Shown here: positions 16,648 through 24,569 of the stretch, piece after piece
How the letters are laid out: each line of letters starts with the position of its first letter
Numbering within the stretch: position 1 is the first letter of the stretch
Assembly (NCBI GenBank): GCA_030537145.1
Contig: JAUNON010000025.1
Location: forward strand, 1-38,563
Origin: Lachnospiraceae bacterium
Lineage (GTDB): Bacteria; Bacillota; Clostridia; Lachnospirales; Lachnospiraceae
Direction of reading: 5' to 3'
Length of the DNA: 38,563 nucleotides
The notes under the pieces: generated by a model
Databases searched by the model: none
What the model was told of the DNA's origin: nothing
The model's input: only the letters and a program-made list of their open reading frames with translations
Position numbers and translations under genes: made by a program

Positions 16648-16845
16648 ATGCCAAAAATGAAAACCAGCAGAGCGGCTGCAAAACGTTTCAAAAAAACCGG
16701 AACCGGTTTGTTAAAGAGAAATAAAGCTTACAAGAGCCATATCTTAACCAAGAAATCTACTAAGAGAAAGAGAAATCTGAGAAAAGCAACCATCACAGAT
16801 GCTACGAATGCATCCAACATGAAGAAGATTTTACCGTATTTATAA
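16648..16845 (+). CDS. rpmI: 50S ribosomal protein L35
   Basis: This is a 65-residue basic protein with the L35 pattern [20 protein letters not shown] and [26 protein letters not shown] at 16631-16639 places the start at 16648. It is the middle gene of the infC-rpmI-rplT operon. Confidence 0.97.
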   Translation: MPKMKTSRAAAKRFKKTGTGLLKRNKAYKSHILTKKSTKRKRNLRKATITDATNASNMKKILPYL

Positions 16846-16870
16846 GAGTAGTCGAAGGAGGACATAAGAC

Positions 16871-17227
16871 ATGGCAAGAATTAAAGGCGGTTTGAACGCT
16901 AAAAAGAAACATAATCGTGTATTAAAGCTGGCAAAGGGTTACAGAGGAGCCCGTTCCAAACAGTATAGAGTAGCAAAGCAGTCCGTAATGAGAGCGCTGA
17001 CCAGCTCCTACGCAGGCAGAAAAGAGAGAAAGCGTCAGTTCAGACAGCTCTGGATTGCACGTATCAATGCTGCAGCCCGCATGAACGGACTTTCCTACAG
17101 CAAGTTTATGCATGGTCTGAAGCTGGCGGAAGTAGATCTGAACAGAAAAGTTCTGGCTGATATGGCAGTCAATGATGCAGAGGGCTTCAAGGCACTGGCA
17201 GAGATTGCTAAGGCAAAGCTGGCATAA
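16871..17227 (+). CDS. rplT: 50S ribosomal protein L20
   Basis: The 118-residue basic protein has the L20 signature ([55 protein letters not shown]). L20 is an early 50S assembly protein and the likely repressor of this operon through the leader upstream of infC. AAGGAGGA at 16855-16862 supports ATG 16871. A long terminator follows. Confidence 0.97.
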   Translation: MARIKGGLNAKKKHNRVLKLAKGYRGARSKQYRVAKQSVMRALTSSYAGRKERKRQFRQLWIARINAAARMNGLSYSKFMHGLKLAEVDLNRKVLADMAVNDAEGFKALAEIAKAKLA

Positions 17228-17258
17228 AAAATTAAGGGATCAGTTCCTTTTCGAAGAG

Positions 17259-17356
17259 GAGCTGCTGCAAAATAGAACTGGAAAGCATCCGGAAACCGCA
17301 GTGTCTGCACGGCGGAAGGCCGGGCTTGCCGGATTTATTTTGCGGCAGCTCTTTTT
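17259..17356 (+). terminator. Long nested-hairpin terminator after rplT
   Basis: GAGCTGCTGCAAAAT (17259-17273) pairs with ATTTTGCGGCAGCTC (17337-17351) with one wobble, followed by five T. Inner helices include ATCCGG (17287-17292) with CCGGAT (17329-17334). The arms are related to the terminator at 13298-13398. From here to 17507 no gene is seen; 17450-17520 is A/T rich. Confidence 0.8.
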
Positions 17357-17507
17357 GGCGTAGAGAAAAATTTCCGGAATACATTCGTATCGGGATCCTT
17401 TCAGAGACATTGTTCAGGAGAAACCGGTTGATTTCGTAAAAGAAAAGTAAAATTGCATAGGAATTTCCGATTTTTTTAAAAAAAATATTGCATATTATAA
17501 AAAAATA

Positions 17508-17536
17508 TGTTCATAAATGTGAGAGTATGGTATAAT
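17508..17536 (+). promoter_or_regulatory. Probable glgC promoter
   Basis: A consensus TATAAT lies at 17531-17536. The hexamer 17 bp upstream (TGTTCA, 17508-17513) is a weak -35. An A/T-rich stretch just upstream may act as an UP element. Confidence 0.55.
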
Positions 17537-17592
17537 ATCACCAACGCAGGCAGTGAAGGATGAGCTGTCGATAATGAAAGAGAGGATACTTT

Positions 17593-18735
17593 ATGAAACA
17601 GAATAGTATGTTAGCGATGATACTGGCTGGCGGCCGGGGAAGCCGTTTACATGATTTGACCAATAAAGTGGCAAAGCCGGCTGTTTCGTTCGGGGGAAAA
17701 TACCGGATCATTGATTTCCCGCTTAGTAACTGCGCCAACAGCGGAATTGACGTTGTGGGTGTTCTGACTCAGTATGAGTCGGTGCTTCTGAACAGCTATG
17801 TTGCTGCAGGCGGACGCTGGGGTCTGGATGCCAAAGAAAGCGGCGTTTATGTACTTCCGCCCCGTGAAAAGGCAGATGCAGGACTGGATGTTTACCGGGG
17901 AACGGCGGATGCGATTTCTCAGAATATTGATTTTATTGACAGCTTCTCTCCGGAATATCTGCTGGTGCTTTCCGGGGACCATATTTATAAAATGAATTAT
18001 GACAAGATGCTGGCATATCATAAGCAGCAGAAGGCGGATGCTACGATTGCGGTGATTGAGGTTCCCATGAAGGAAGCCAGCCGTTTCGGTATTATGAATA
18101 CAAATGGCGTAGACGACCAGATCGTAGAGTTTGAAGAGAAGCCTGCAAATCCCAAGAGCAATCTGGCTTCTATGGGTATCTATATCTTTACCTGGAAGCT
18201 GCTGCGCAAGCTTCTGCTGGCGGATATGAAGAACCCGGATTCTCATCATGACTTCGGTAAGGACATCATTCCTACCCTTCTGAACGATGATAAGCGTCTG
18301 TTTGCTTACCGCTTCAAAGGATATTGGAAGGATGTGGGAACCATCGATTCTCTTTGGGAAGCGAATATGGATCTGCTGAGCCCGGGAAATGAATTGGATC
18401 TGAGCGACCGTACCTGGCAGATTTATACGGAAGATGTGGATGCAATGCCCCAATATGTGGGAGAGGGAGCAGAGATTCAGAATGCTTATATCACCCAGGG
18501 CTGTGTGATTGAGGGCGAGGTAAAAAATTCCGTCCTGTTTACAAATGCGAAGGTAGGCGCAGGCGCCAGGGTGATTGACAGTGTATTGATGCCCGGCGTA
18601 ACCGTAGGAGAGGGAGCCGTACTGAACCGTGTACTGGTGGCAGATAATGTCCGGATCGGAAAGGGCGCTGTCGTAGGAAGCCCGGACAGTGAGAATATTG
18701 AACTGGTAGCAAAAAATGTAAAGGAGGCCGAATAA
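17593..18735 (+). CDS. glgC: Glucose-1-phosphate adenylyltransferase, catalytic subunit
   Basis: The enzyme makes ADP-glucose from glucose-1-phosphate and ATP, committing carbon to glycogen. The 380-residue protein has the nucleotide-binding motif [16 protein letters not shown], then [20 protein letters not shown], the GDHIYKMNY segment and the FEEKP motif. A C-terminal left-handed beta helix has hexapeptide repeats. The partner glgD begins 1 bp after the stop, which fits a GlgC/GlgD hetero-oligomer. Confidence 0.97.
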   Translation: MKQNSMLAMILAGGRGSRLHDLTNKVAKPAVSFGGKYRIIDFPLSNCANSGIDVVGVLTQYESVLLNSYVAAGGRWGLDAKESGVYVLPPREKADAGLDVYRGTADAISQNIDFIDSFSPEYLLVLSGDHIYKMNYDKMLAYHKQQKADATIAVIEVPMKEASRFGIMNTNGVDDQIVEFEEKPANPKSNLASMGIYIFTWKLLRKLLLADMKNPDSHHDFGKDIIPTLLNDDKRLFAYRFKGYWKDVGTIDSLWEANMDLLSPGNELDLSDRTWQIYTEDVDAMPQYVGEGAEIQNAYITQGCVIEGEVKNSVLFTNAKVGAGARVIDSVLMPGVTVGEGAVLNRVLVADNVRIGKGAVVGSPDSENIELVAKNVKEAE

Positions 18736-18736
18736 T

Positions 18737-19852
18737 ATGTTTAAGGCATTTGGAATTGTAAACTGTTCCTCAAAAAATATATGGGTGGAAGGTCTCCAGG
18801 ATTATCGTCCCATCGGGGCATTTTCCTTCCTTGGAAGATACCGTGTCATTGATTTTCCCATTTCCAATCTGAGCAACAGCGGGATCGACCGCATTCAGGT
18901 GTATGTAAACAATAAGCCCCGTTCCTTAACGGAGCATGTGGGAACGGGACGCCATTATGGCATCAATTCTAAGAGCGGTGTGCTGCAGATTCTTTTCTCC
19001 GAGGAAAGATCCAGAAATGATATCTACAATACCGATATCGCTGCTTATCTGGAGAACATGGAATGCATCAATATGATGCATCATCCCTATGTGGTGATCG
19101 CACCCAATTATATGATCTATACCTGTGATTATTCAAAGCTGATTGATCAGCATATGGAATCCGGCGCAGATATTACACTTTTGTATCATACCGTGGATAA
19201 TGCCAGAGATCACTATTTAAGCTGCAATGTTCTGAATCTGAATAAGCAGAAAGGTGTTCTTTCCATCGAGCCGAATCAGGGTACAGCCAAGAACCGCAGC
19301 ATTTTCATGGATACCTACATTATGAAGAAAGAGCTTTTTGTGGAGCTGGTGCAGAAGGCGAAGGAAATGTCCTCTGCATTTACACTGGCAGACATCGTCA
19401 ATGTAGAATGTAAGGAGATGGATGTGCGGGGCGTTGCGCACCGGGGGTACTTTGCTTCCATTACGGATTTCCAGAGCTACTACGATGCGAATATGGGATT
19501 GATTGATCTGCAGAAGGCAAAGGAGCTGTTTGATCCGGAATGGCCGATCTATACTCATACGAATAACTCCAGTCCGACACACTATTATAAGACGGCCAGT
19601 GTCAAGAGCTCTGTTATCGCCAATGGCTGCATGATCGAGGGAAGTGTGGAGAATTCGATTGTAGGACGCGGATGTACCATTAAAAAGGGTGCCGTAGTGA
19701 AAAACAGCATTATTTCTACCGATGTGGTGATCGGTGAGAATGTTCATGTGGAGAACATGGTGGTGGATAAACACAGCCAACTGACCCGCATAAAAGAGAT
19801 CGTTTCAGATCCGGAGCATCCGGGATATATTAAGAGAGCTGATATCCTCTAA
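18737..19852 (+). CDS. glgD: GlgD, regulatory subunit of ADP-glucose pyrophosphorylase
   Basis: The 371-residue protein is a GlgC paralogue. It retains the fold (FSFLGRYRVIDFPISNLSNS and the C-terminal hexapeptide repeats) but lacks the GGxGxRL nucleotide loop: its N-terminus reads FGIVNCSSKNIWVEGLQDYR. In Bacillota GlgD proteins are poorly active alone and modulate GlgC. AAGGAGG at 18721-18727 inside the end of glgC provides the binding site. Confidence 0.95.
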   Translation: MFKAFGIVNCSSKNIWVEGLQDYRPIGAFSFLGRYRVIDFPISNLSNSGIDRIQVYVNNKPRSLTEHVGTGRHYGINSKSGVLQILFSEERSRNDIYNTDIAAYLENMECINMMHHPYVVIAPNYMIYTCDYSKLIDQHMESGADITLLYHTVDNARDHYLSCNVLNLNKQKGVLSIEPNQGTAKNRSIFMDTYIMKKELFVELVQKAKEMSSAFTLADIVNVECKEMDVRGVAHRGYFASITDFQSYYDANMGLIDLQKAKELFDPEWPIYTHTNNSSPTHYYKTASVKSSVIANGCMIEGSVENSIVGRGCTIKKGAVVKNSIISTDVVIGENVHVENMVVDKHSQLTRIKEIVSDPEHPGYIKRADIL

Positions 19853-19904
19853 TGGATCGGAGCGTGTTTCGGAAAGGGACAAAGGCGAAAAAGGAAGGTG
19901 CGGG

Positions 19905-20660
19905 ATGAAAAGGACGAAAGGCCTGAATGCAAATGAATTGAAGCTGATTGCAATTACTGCGATGACCGTCGATCATTTGACATGGACGCTGTGGCCCGGT
20001 TATTCCAGAGTGTGGTGGGTGCTGCTGCTTCATGTGATCGGCAGGCTGACGGCTCCTATCATGTGGTTTTTTGTGGCCGAGGGGTATCATTATACCCATG
20101 ATGTGAAGAAATATGCGGGGCGGCTCTTTGCGCTGGCGCTGATTTCTCATTTTGCCTATAATTTCTGTTTCGGCATTCCGTTTCTTCCGTTTCAGACCAG
20201 TGTTTTCAATCAGACCAGTGTGGCATGGTCCCTGGCCTGGGGGCTGGTGCTTTTGCAGGTGAATGACAGCAAAACATTAAAGGAATGGCAGAGGCTCCTG
20301 ATTATCCTGCTTGTCTGTGTGATCACGTTCCCCTCGGACTGGAGCTGCATAGCGGTTATGGCCATTCTGTTTATGGGAGCGTACCGGCAGGACTTTAAGA
20401 AGCAGATGATGTGGATGATGTTCTGGACGCTGATGTACGCTTTGGTTTATTTCCTGTTTATTGACCGTGTTTATGCGGTGGTGCAGCTATTTACCTGCCT
20501 GACCATACCCTTACTGTATCGGTACAATGGGCAGCGGGGAAAATGGAAGGGCATGGGAAAGCTGTTTTACGCATATTATCCGGCTCACCTGGCTGTATGC
20601 GGCATCATCCGCGTGGCGCTTTGGGGCGCAGGATTTTCCACCGGAACCGCAAATTTTTAA
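19905..20660 (+). CDS. TraX-family membrane protein
   Basis: The product has 251 residues with about seven or eight hydrophobic segments. The family signature is clear at the N-terminus (NANELKLIAITAMTVDHLTW and HVIGRLTAPIMWFFVAEGYHYT). TraX was first described as the F-pilin N-acetyltransferase, and chromosomal relatives are thought to be membrane acyltransferases with unknown substrates. It follows glgD by 52 bp on the same strand. Its stop codon overlaps that of the convergent asparaginase gene. Confidence 0.85.
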   Translation: MKRTKGLNANELKLIAITAMTVDHLTWTLWPGYSRVWWVLLLHVIGRLTAPIMWFFVAEGYHYTHDVKKYAGRLFALALISHFAYNFCFGIPFLPFQTSVFNQTSVAWSLAWGLVLLQVNDSKTLKEWQRLLIILLVCVITFPSDWSCIAVMAILFMGAYRQDFKKQMMWMMFWTLMYALVYFLFIDRVYAVVQLFTCLTIPLLYRYNGQRGKWKGMGKLFYAYYPAHLAVCGIIRVALWGAGFSTGTANF

Positions 20661-21700
20661 TCCTTGTTACATAAAATCAGAGGGGATGATACATCCTCCG
20701 GATAAAACAGCAGATCGTGATTGATCGTGCGGTAAAACAGGGCCCGGAATTTTTCCGGGTCCTTTGTCTGTCCAAGGGCCCACATGGTCTTGGCGACGAC
20801 TGCCTCCAGGGTCATATCATAGGATTCCGGCAGATGGAATTCGTGCTTCATCGATTTGCCCACCTGATAGATGGACATATCGCTTCCCTCATGTGTCACC
20901 TGGGTGGCCATGATAATCAGCTTTCCGGCCCGGAGACAGTTCCGGAGGGCTTCATAAAAGCTGTCATCCCCATAATCTGGCAGGCCGCCTACGCCGAAGG
21001 ATTCGATAATAACGGCATCAAAGGAATCGGCGATGGCTTCCAGCAGCCTTCCGCTACTTCCGGGAACCAGCTTATACAGAAAGACCCGGGGGTCAAGCTG
21101 ATGGTAAAAGGTCAGGGGCCGGGTGATCTGATATTTGTCATCAATGTAAAAAACAATGCGGCTTTCCTGTATGGAAGCGATCACGGGGTAATTGATGCTG
21201 GAGAAGGCGTTATAGCTTTTCGTAAATTCCTTTTTTGCCCTGGTTCCGGCAATGACATTGCCGCCGAACACAATATTTACTCCGTGAGCCTTATCGTGGG
21301 CGGCAAAACGCAGGCTGTCCAGCAGGTTGGTCCGGGCATCCGTTACTGCCAGGTCAATGGGCTTCTGTGCCCCGGTAACGACGACCGGCTTGTAATTATT
21401 CTGGATCAGATAAGACAGGGCGGCGGCCGTGTAAGCCATGGTATCCGTGCCGTGACAGATCACAAAGCCGTCATAATACTCATACTTCCTTTCAATCAGG
21501 GAAGCCAGGAGCAGCCATTGCTCCTGACAGACGTTGGTGCTGTCCAGATTAAAGGGCTGGACGGTGTCAATCCGGCAAAAATCCCTGGCTGAGGGCACAT
21601 AGGACAGCAGCTCCTCAGAGGAGATTTGAGGGCTTAATCCCTTTTCTGTATATTTTGAGGCGATGGTGCCGCCGGTGGCAATCAGAAGCAGTTTTTTCAT
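20657..21700 (-). CDS. ansA: L-asparaginase, type I (cytosolic)
   Basis: The 347-residue enzyme hydrolyses asparagine to aspartate and ammonia. The two catalytic threonine motifs are present: ATGGTIAS with Thr12 and HGTDTMAYTA with Thr85/Asp86. Other family motifs are VVVTGAQKPIDLAVTDARTNL and the Lys near NVIAGTRAKK. There is no signal peptide, so it is cytosolic (type I, AnsA-like). AAGGA lies upstream of the ATG on the minus strand. It ends in a 4-bp convergent overlap with the traX-like gene, leaving no room for a terminator between them. Confidence 0.93.
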   Translation of the reverse strand: MKKLLLIATGGTIASKYTEKGLSPQISSEELLSYVPSARDFCRIDTVQPFNLDSTNVCQEQWLLLASLIERKYEYYDGFVICHGTDTMAYTAAALSYLIQNNYKPVVVTGAQKPIDLAVTDARTNLLDSLRFAAHDKAHGVNIVFGGNVIAGTRAKKEFTKSYNAFSSINYPVIASIQESRIVFYIDDKYQITRPLTFYHQLDPRVFLYKLVPGSSGRLLEAIADSFDAVIIESFGVGGLPDYGDDSFYEALRNCLRAGKLIIMATQVTHEGSDMSIYQVGKSMKHEFHLPESYDMTLEAVVAKTMWALGQTKDPEKFRALFYRTINHDLLFYPEDVSSPLILCNKD

Positions 21701-21741
21701 TTCCTTATCCTTTCTTTTCTTTCTAATTTTTTATTCATCTA

Positions 21742-21770
21742 ATTTTATAATTCAAACTGCGCCAGGTCAA
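21742..21770 (-). promoter_or_regulatory. Promoter of the asparaginase gene
   Basis: On the minus strand TTGACC (21770-21765) is followed after 17 bp by TAAAAT (21747-21742), about 40 bp before the start codon. Confidence 0.6.
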
Positions 21771-21831
21771 TCCTTACTGTTCACCCCATTCTCAGTAACA
21801 CGCCTTCTTTTCCGGCCGTCAGTTGTAAATT

Positions 21832-21863
21832 TGCTATGTCAGCGGGAACCGTGGCTCATAGCA
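21832..21863 (-). terminator. Possible terminator of the LysR gene
   Basis: TGCTATG (21832-21838) and CATAGCA (21857-21863) form a perfect 7-bp stem. On the minus strand it is followed only by AAATTT, so it is a weak candidate. Confidence 0.35.
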
Positions 21864-21884
21864 GAAGGGAGGGAATGGCGGGGG

Positions 21885-22769
21885 TCAGGCGCGGAGAATT
21901 TTCTCCAGCGCTCTGGCAGCGATGCTGCCGCAGTATCCCGGATCCTTTACCAGGCAGACGGTGCGCTGCTCTATCTGGCAGTCCAGCTTGATCTCAAACA
22001 GCCTCCCCTCCTTCAGGCCGTTGGCAGCCAGGGATTCCGGGAGGAATCCGATCCCCAGATTATGCTCGATCATGGGCAGCACCTGGTCGGTTACGGAAGC
22101 TTCGATTTCAGGAACCAGGGAAAGGCCGTGCTCCAGAAAAATGCGGTTGTAGAAAGCGCGGGTATTGGCCTGGCTGTTTAATAAAATCAGCGGATAGCCG
22201 GACAATTTGGAGAGCTTCAGAGGCTGCCGGGCCAGATGGGCAAAACGGGTGCCGCCCACCAGAATCTCCCGAAGGGGCATCAGCGGGATTTCAATCAAAG
22301 GCCGGGTAATTCCGGTGGGAGTCGTTACCACGGCAAAGTCCACCAGACCTGCTTTTAAGGAGGCTATGGCCTGGGCAGTAAGAACACTGGAAATTTTGAT
22401 ATGAATATCCGGATAAAGCTGGTGAAATTGTTCCAGCCTAGGCAGCAGGAAGGTATGCAGAGCAGTTTCGCTCACGCCGATGGAGACCAGGCCGTTCTGA
22501 AGATTTTTTGCGTCAGAAAGCTCCTGCTGCGCCATTTCGATCTGGCGGTGCGCAACGGAAATCCTCCGGTAAAGCTTCTGCCCTTCGGGGGTCAGCGTAA
22601 CGCCCCGGTTGGAGCGGATAAACAGCCGGCATCCCAGCTCGTGCTCCAGATTGCTGATGGCCCGGGATACGTTGGGCTGATTGTTCATCAAAGCAGTGGC
22701 TGCCTGTGTGAAATTCTGGTATTTGGCAACGTAATAAAAGATGCGGTAATAATCATAAGTTATACTCAT
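21885..22769 (-). CDS. LysR-family transcriptional regulator
   Basis: The 294-residue protein has an N-terminal winged helix (YRIFYYVAKYQNFTQAATAL followed by QPNVSRAISNLEHELGCRLF and the wing TLTPEGQKLY) and a periplasmic-binding-like effector domain from about residue 90. The ligand cannot be predicted. It is divergent from the ATP synthase operon and upstream of the asparaginase gene on the same strand, so either may be a target. A candidate operator lies in the shared upstream region. Confidence 0.92.
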   Translation of the reverse strand: MSITYDYYRIFYYVAKYQNFTQAATALMNNQPNVSRAISNLEHELGCRLFIRSNRGVTLTPEGQKLYRRISVAHRQIEMAQQELSDAKNLQNGLVSIGVSETALHTFLLPRLEQFHQLYPDIHIKISSVLTAQAIASLKAGLVDFAVVTTPTGITRPLIEIPLMPLREILVGGTRFAHLARQPLKLSKLSGYPLILLNSQANTRAFYNRIFLEHGLSLVPEIEASVTDQVLPMIEHNLGIGFLPESLAANGLKEGRLFEIKLDCQIEQRTVCLVKDPGYCGSIAARALEKILRA

Positions 22770-22802
22770 AGTTCATCCTTTGCTATGCGAAATTGACATG
22801 AT

Positions 22803-22827
22803 TGTAATATGAAATATACATTTTACA
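22803..22827. promoter_or_regulatory. Candidate LysR operator overlapping the atp promoter
   Basis: TGTAA (22803-22807) and TTACA (22823-22827) bound an imperfect dyad in which 9 of 12 half-site positions match. LysR proteins usually bind such T-rich dyads in the gap between their gene and a divergent target. The right arm coincides with the -35 hexamer of the atp promoter. Confidence 0.45.
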
Positions 22828-22850
22828 TATTGTTGTGAGGTGAGTATAAT
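22822..22850 (+). promoter_or_regulatory. Promoter of the ATP synthase operon
   Basis: TTTACA (22822-22827), a 17-bp spacer and TATAAT (22845-22850). The ~125-nt leader that follows contains an AAATAGG/CCTATTT hairpin (about 22859-22881). Confidence 0.8.
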
Positions 22851-22983
22851 ACATTTTCGAAATAGGAGCAAGAGCCTATTTGTGAAGCGTCTGCCGAAGA
22901 AGGCGGCGTGAAGGCGTTTCCGGTATGCGGTTACGCACAAAAAAGGCAGCAGCGGAATAACTGCAAAGAAAGGATGTGGTAGA

Positions 22984-23670
22984 ATGGAGCGTTTAGCGGC
23001 AAGTCTGATGGAAGAGCTAAACTGCGAGACAGCCTTTACAATTCCCGTTTTTGGAGGAATTGCAGTAGCGGAATCCACGGTAATAACCTGGGTGATCATG
23101 GCAGTTCTCGTTCTTGGGTCCCTATTGCTGACCAGAAATTTCCGGGTCAATCAGATCAGTAAACGGCAGGCCGCAGTGGAAGCGGCAGTAACCTGGCTGA
23201 ATCATTTTGTGGAGAATATGATCGGAGAGAACGGAAAGCGGTATGTTCCTTATCTGGTAACGGTGCTGCTGTATATTGGCATCTCCAATATCAGCGGTTT
23301 GTTTGGGGTAAAGCCGCCGACAAAGGATTTGAATGTGACGGCTGCGCTGGCATTGATGAGTATTCTTCTGATTGAAATTGCAGGGATTCGTCAGAAGGGA
23401 ATGAAAAAGTGGGGTAAGAGCTTTGCAGAGCCGGTGGCGATCATTGCTCCCATCAATGTTCTGGAAATTTTTATCCGCCCCTTATCTCTTTGTATGCGTT
23501 TATTTGGAAACGTACTTGGGGCCTTTGTTATTATGGAGCTGATCAAACAACTGATTCCGGTGGGAGTTCCCCTGGTATTCAGCCTGTACTTTGATCTGTT
23601 TGACGGATTGATTCAGGCCTATGTATTTGTATTCCTGACCTCCCTGTTTATCAAAGAGGCGGTGGAATAA
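22984..23670 (+). CDS. atpB: ATP synthase F0 subunit a
   Basis: This 228-residue membrane protein forms the ion half-channels next to the c ring. The conserved helix IRPLSLCMRLFGNVLGAFVI contains the essential Arg, and the last helix has LFDGLIQAYVFVFLTSLFI. No atpI precedes it. AAAGGATG upstream gives a moderate binding site for ATG 22984. Confidence 0.95.
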   Translation: MERLAASLMEELNCETAFTIPVFGGIAVAESTVITWVIMAVLVLGSLLLTRNFRVNQISKRQAAVEAAVTWLNHFVENMIGENGKRYVPYLVTVLLYIGISNISGLFGVKPPTKDLNVTAALALMSILLIEIAGIRQKGMKKWGKSFAEPVAIIAPINVLEIFIRPLSLCMRLFGNVLGAFVIMELIKQLIPVGVPLVFSLYFDLFDGLIQAYVFVFLTSLFIKEAVE

Positions 23671-23761
23671 AACCGCCGGGAGGCACATTTACACAGCACA
23701 AAGGTGTTTCCTTATAAATTTTTTAATCGGCTGAAATTTTGTAGAAAAGGAGAATAAAAAG

Positions 23762-23986
23762 ATGAGTACATTAATCGCAATCGGAGCAGCTATCGCAGTT
23801 CTTACAGGTATCGGAGCAGGCGTCGGCATTGGAATCGCAACCGCCAAGGCAGTGGATGCAGTGGCCAGACAGCCGGAAGCGGAGGGCAAGATCAGCAAGC
23901 TGCTTCTTCTGGGATGCGCCCTTGCGGAGGCTACCGCAATTTACGGCTTTGTGATTGCACTGTTAATTATCCTGTTCCTGAAATAG
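23762..23986 (+). CDS. atpE: ATP synthase F0 subunit c
   Basis: The 74-residue hairpin of two membrane helices forms the rotor ring. The loop has ARQPEAEGK, and Glu56 in LAEATAIYG is the ion-carrying carboxylate. The sodium-type signature is incomplete: the Gln of helix 1 is replaced by Ile23 and the Ser after the Glu is Ala57, though Thr58 and Tyr61 remain. Proton coupling is therefore more likely, as an inference. Confidence 0.96.
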   Translation: MSTLIAIGAAIAVLTGIGAGVGIGIATAKAVDAVARQPEAEGKISKLLLLGCALAEATAIYGFVIALLIILFLK

Positions 23987-24067
23987 GGACAGAGCGGGAG
24001 CGTGCTGAAATGGAAATTTGGTTTGCAAAATGCGCTCTGAAAAAAGCAGGAAAGGCAGGGAAATGGC

Positions 24068-24565
24068 GTGCTTCGATTAGACTGGAATCTTTTATTTAAC
24101 ATAATCAATCTGATGATTTTGTATTTTTTGATGAAAAAATTTCTTTTCGGTCCTGTGAACGTAATTCTGGCGAAACGTCAGGCAGAGGCGGAGGAGCGGT
24201 TTATCCAGGCGGATGAAAAGGAAACACAGGCCAGGGAAACCAGGCAGCGGTATGAAACACTGCTGGCGGATGCGGAAGGACAGAGAAAGCAGCTTGTGGC
24301 GGAGGCCAGACAGGAAGCCTCCCGGGAATATGCGCGCATGATAGAGGAGGCAAAGCTTCAGGCAGACGGAATTGTGGAAAAGGCAAGAACCGATGCGGAG
24401 AATGAAAAAAGAGTGATCATGCAGCAGGCGGATTCTGCGGTGAAGGAGCTGGTGGTGAACGCAGCGGCTAAAATGGTGGGAGCTGCCCAGGATGCGGAAA
24501 GCGATAAAGCGCTGTATGACTGCTTCCTGAAGAAAACGGAAGCACCGTGCGGATTGGAGAGTTGA
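24068..24565 (+). CDS. atpF: ATP synthase F0 subunit b
   Basis: This 165-residue stator subunit has one N-terminal membrane helix ([20 protein letters not shown]) followed by a long charged coiled coil rich in Ala, Glu, Lys and Gln. The GTG start at 24068 gives the expected N-terminus MLRLDWN. The region 23987-24067 holds only a short overlapping frame with no support. Confidence 0.95.
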   Translation: MLRLDWNLLFNIINLMILYFLMKKFLFGPVNVILAKRQAEAEERFIQADEKETQARETRQRYETLLADAEGQRKQLVAEARQEASREYARMIEEAKLQADGIVEKARTDAENEKRVIMQQADSAVKELVVNAAAKMVGAAQDAESDKALYDCFLKKTEAPCGLES

Positions 24566-24569
24566 TAAA

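Noticed and set aside
20717..21592. 291-codon plus-strand frame
   Set aside because: It is the shadow of the minus-strand asparaginase gene, which has intact catalytic motifs and a promoter.
24010..24099. 29-codon frame between atpE and atpF
   Set aside because: It overlaps the atpF start in another frame, has no clear binding site, and resembles no known atp gene.
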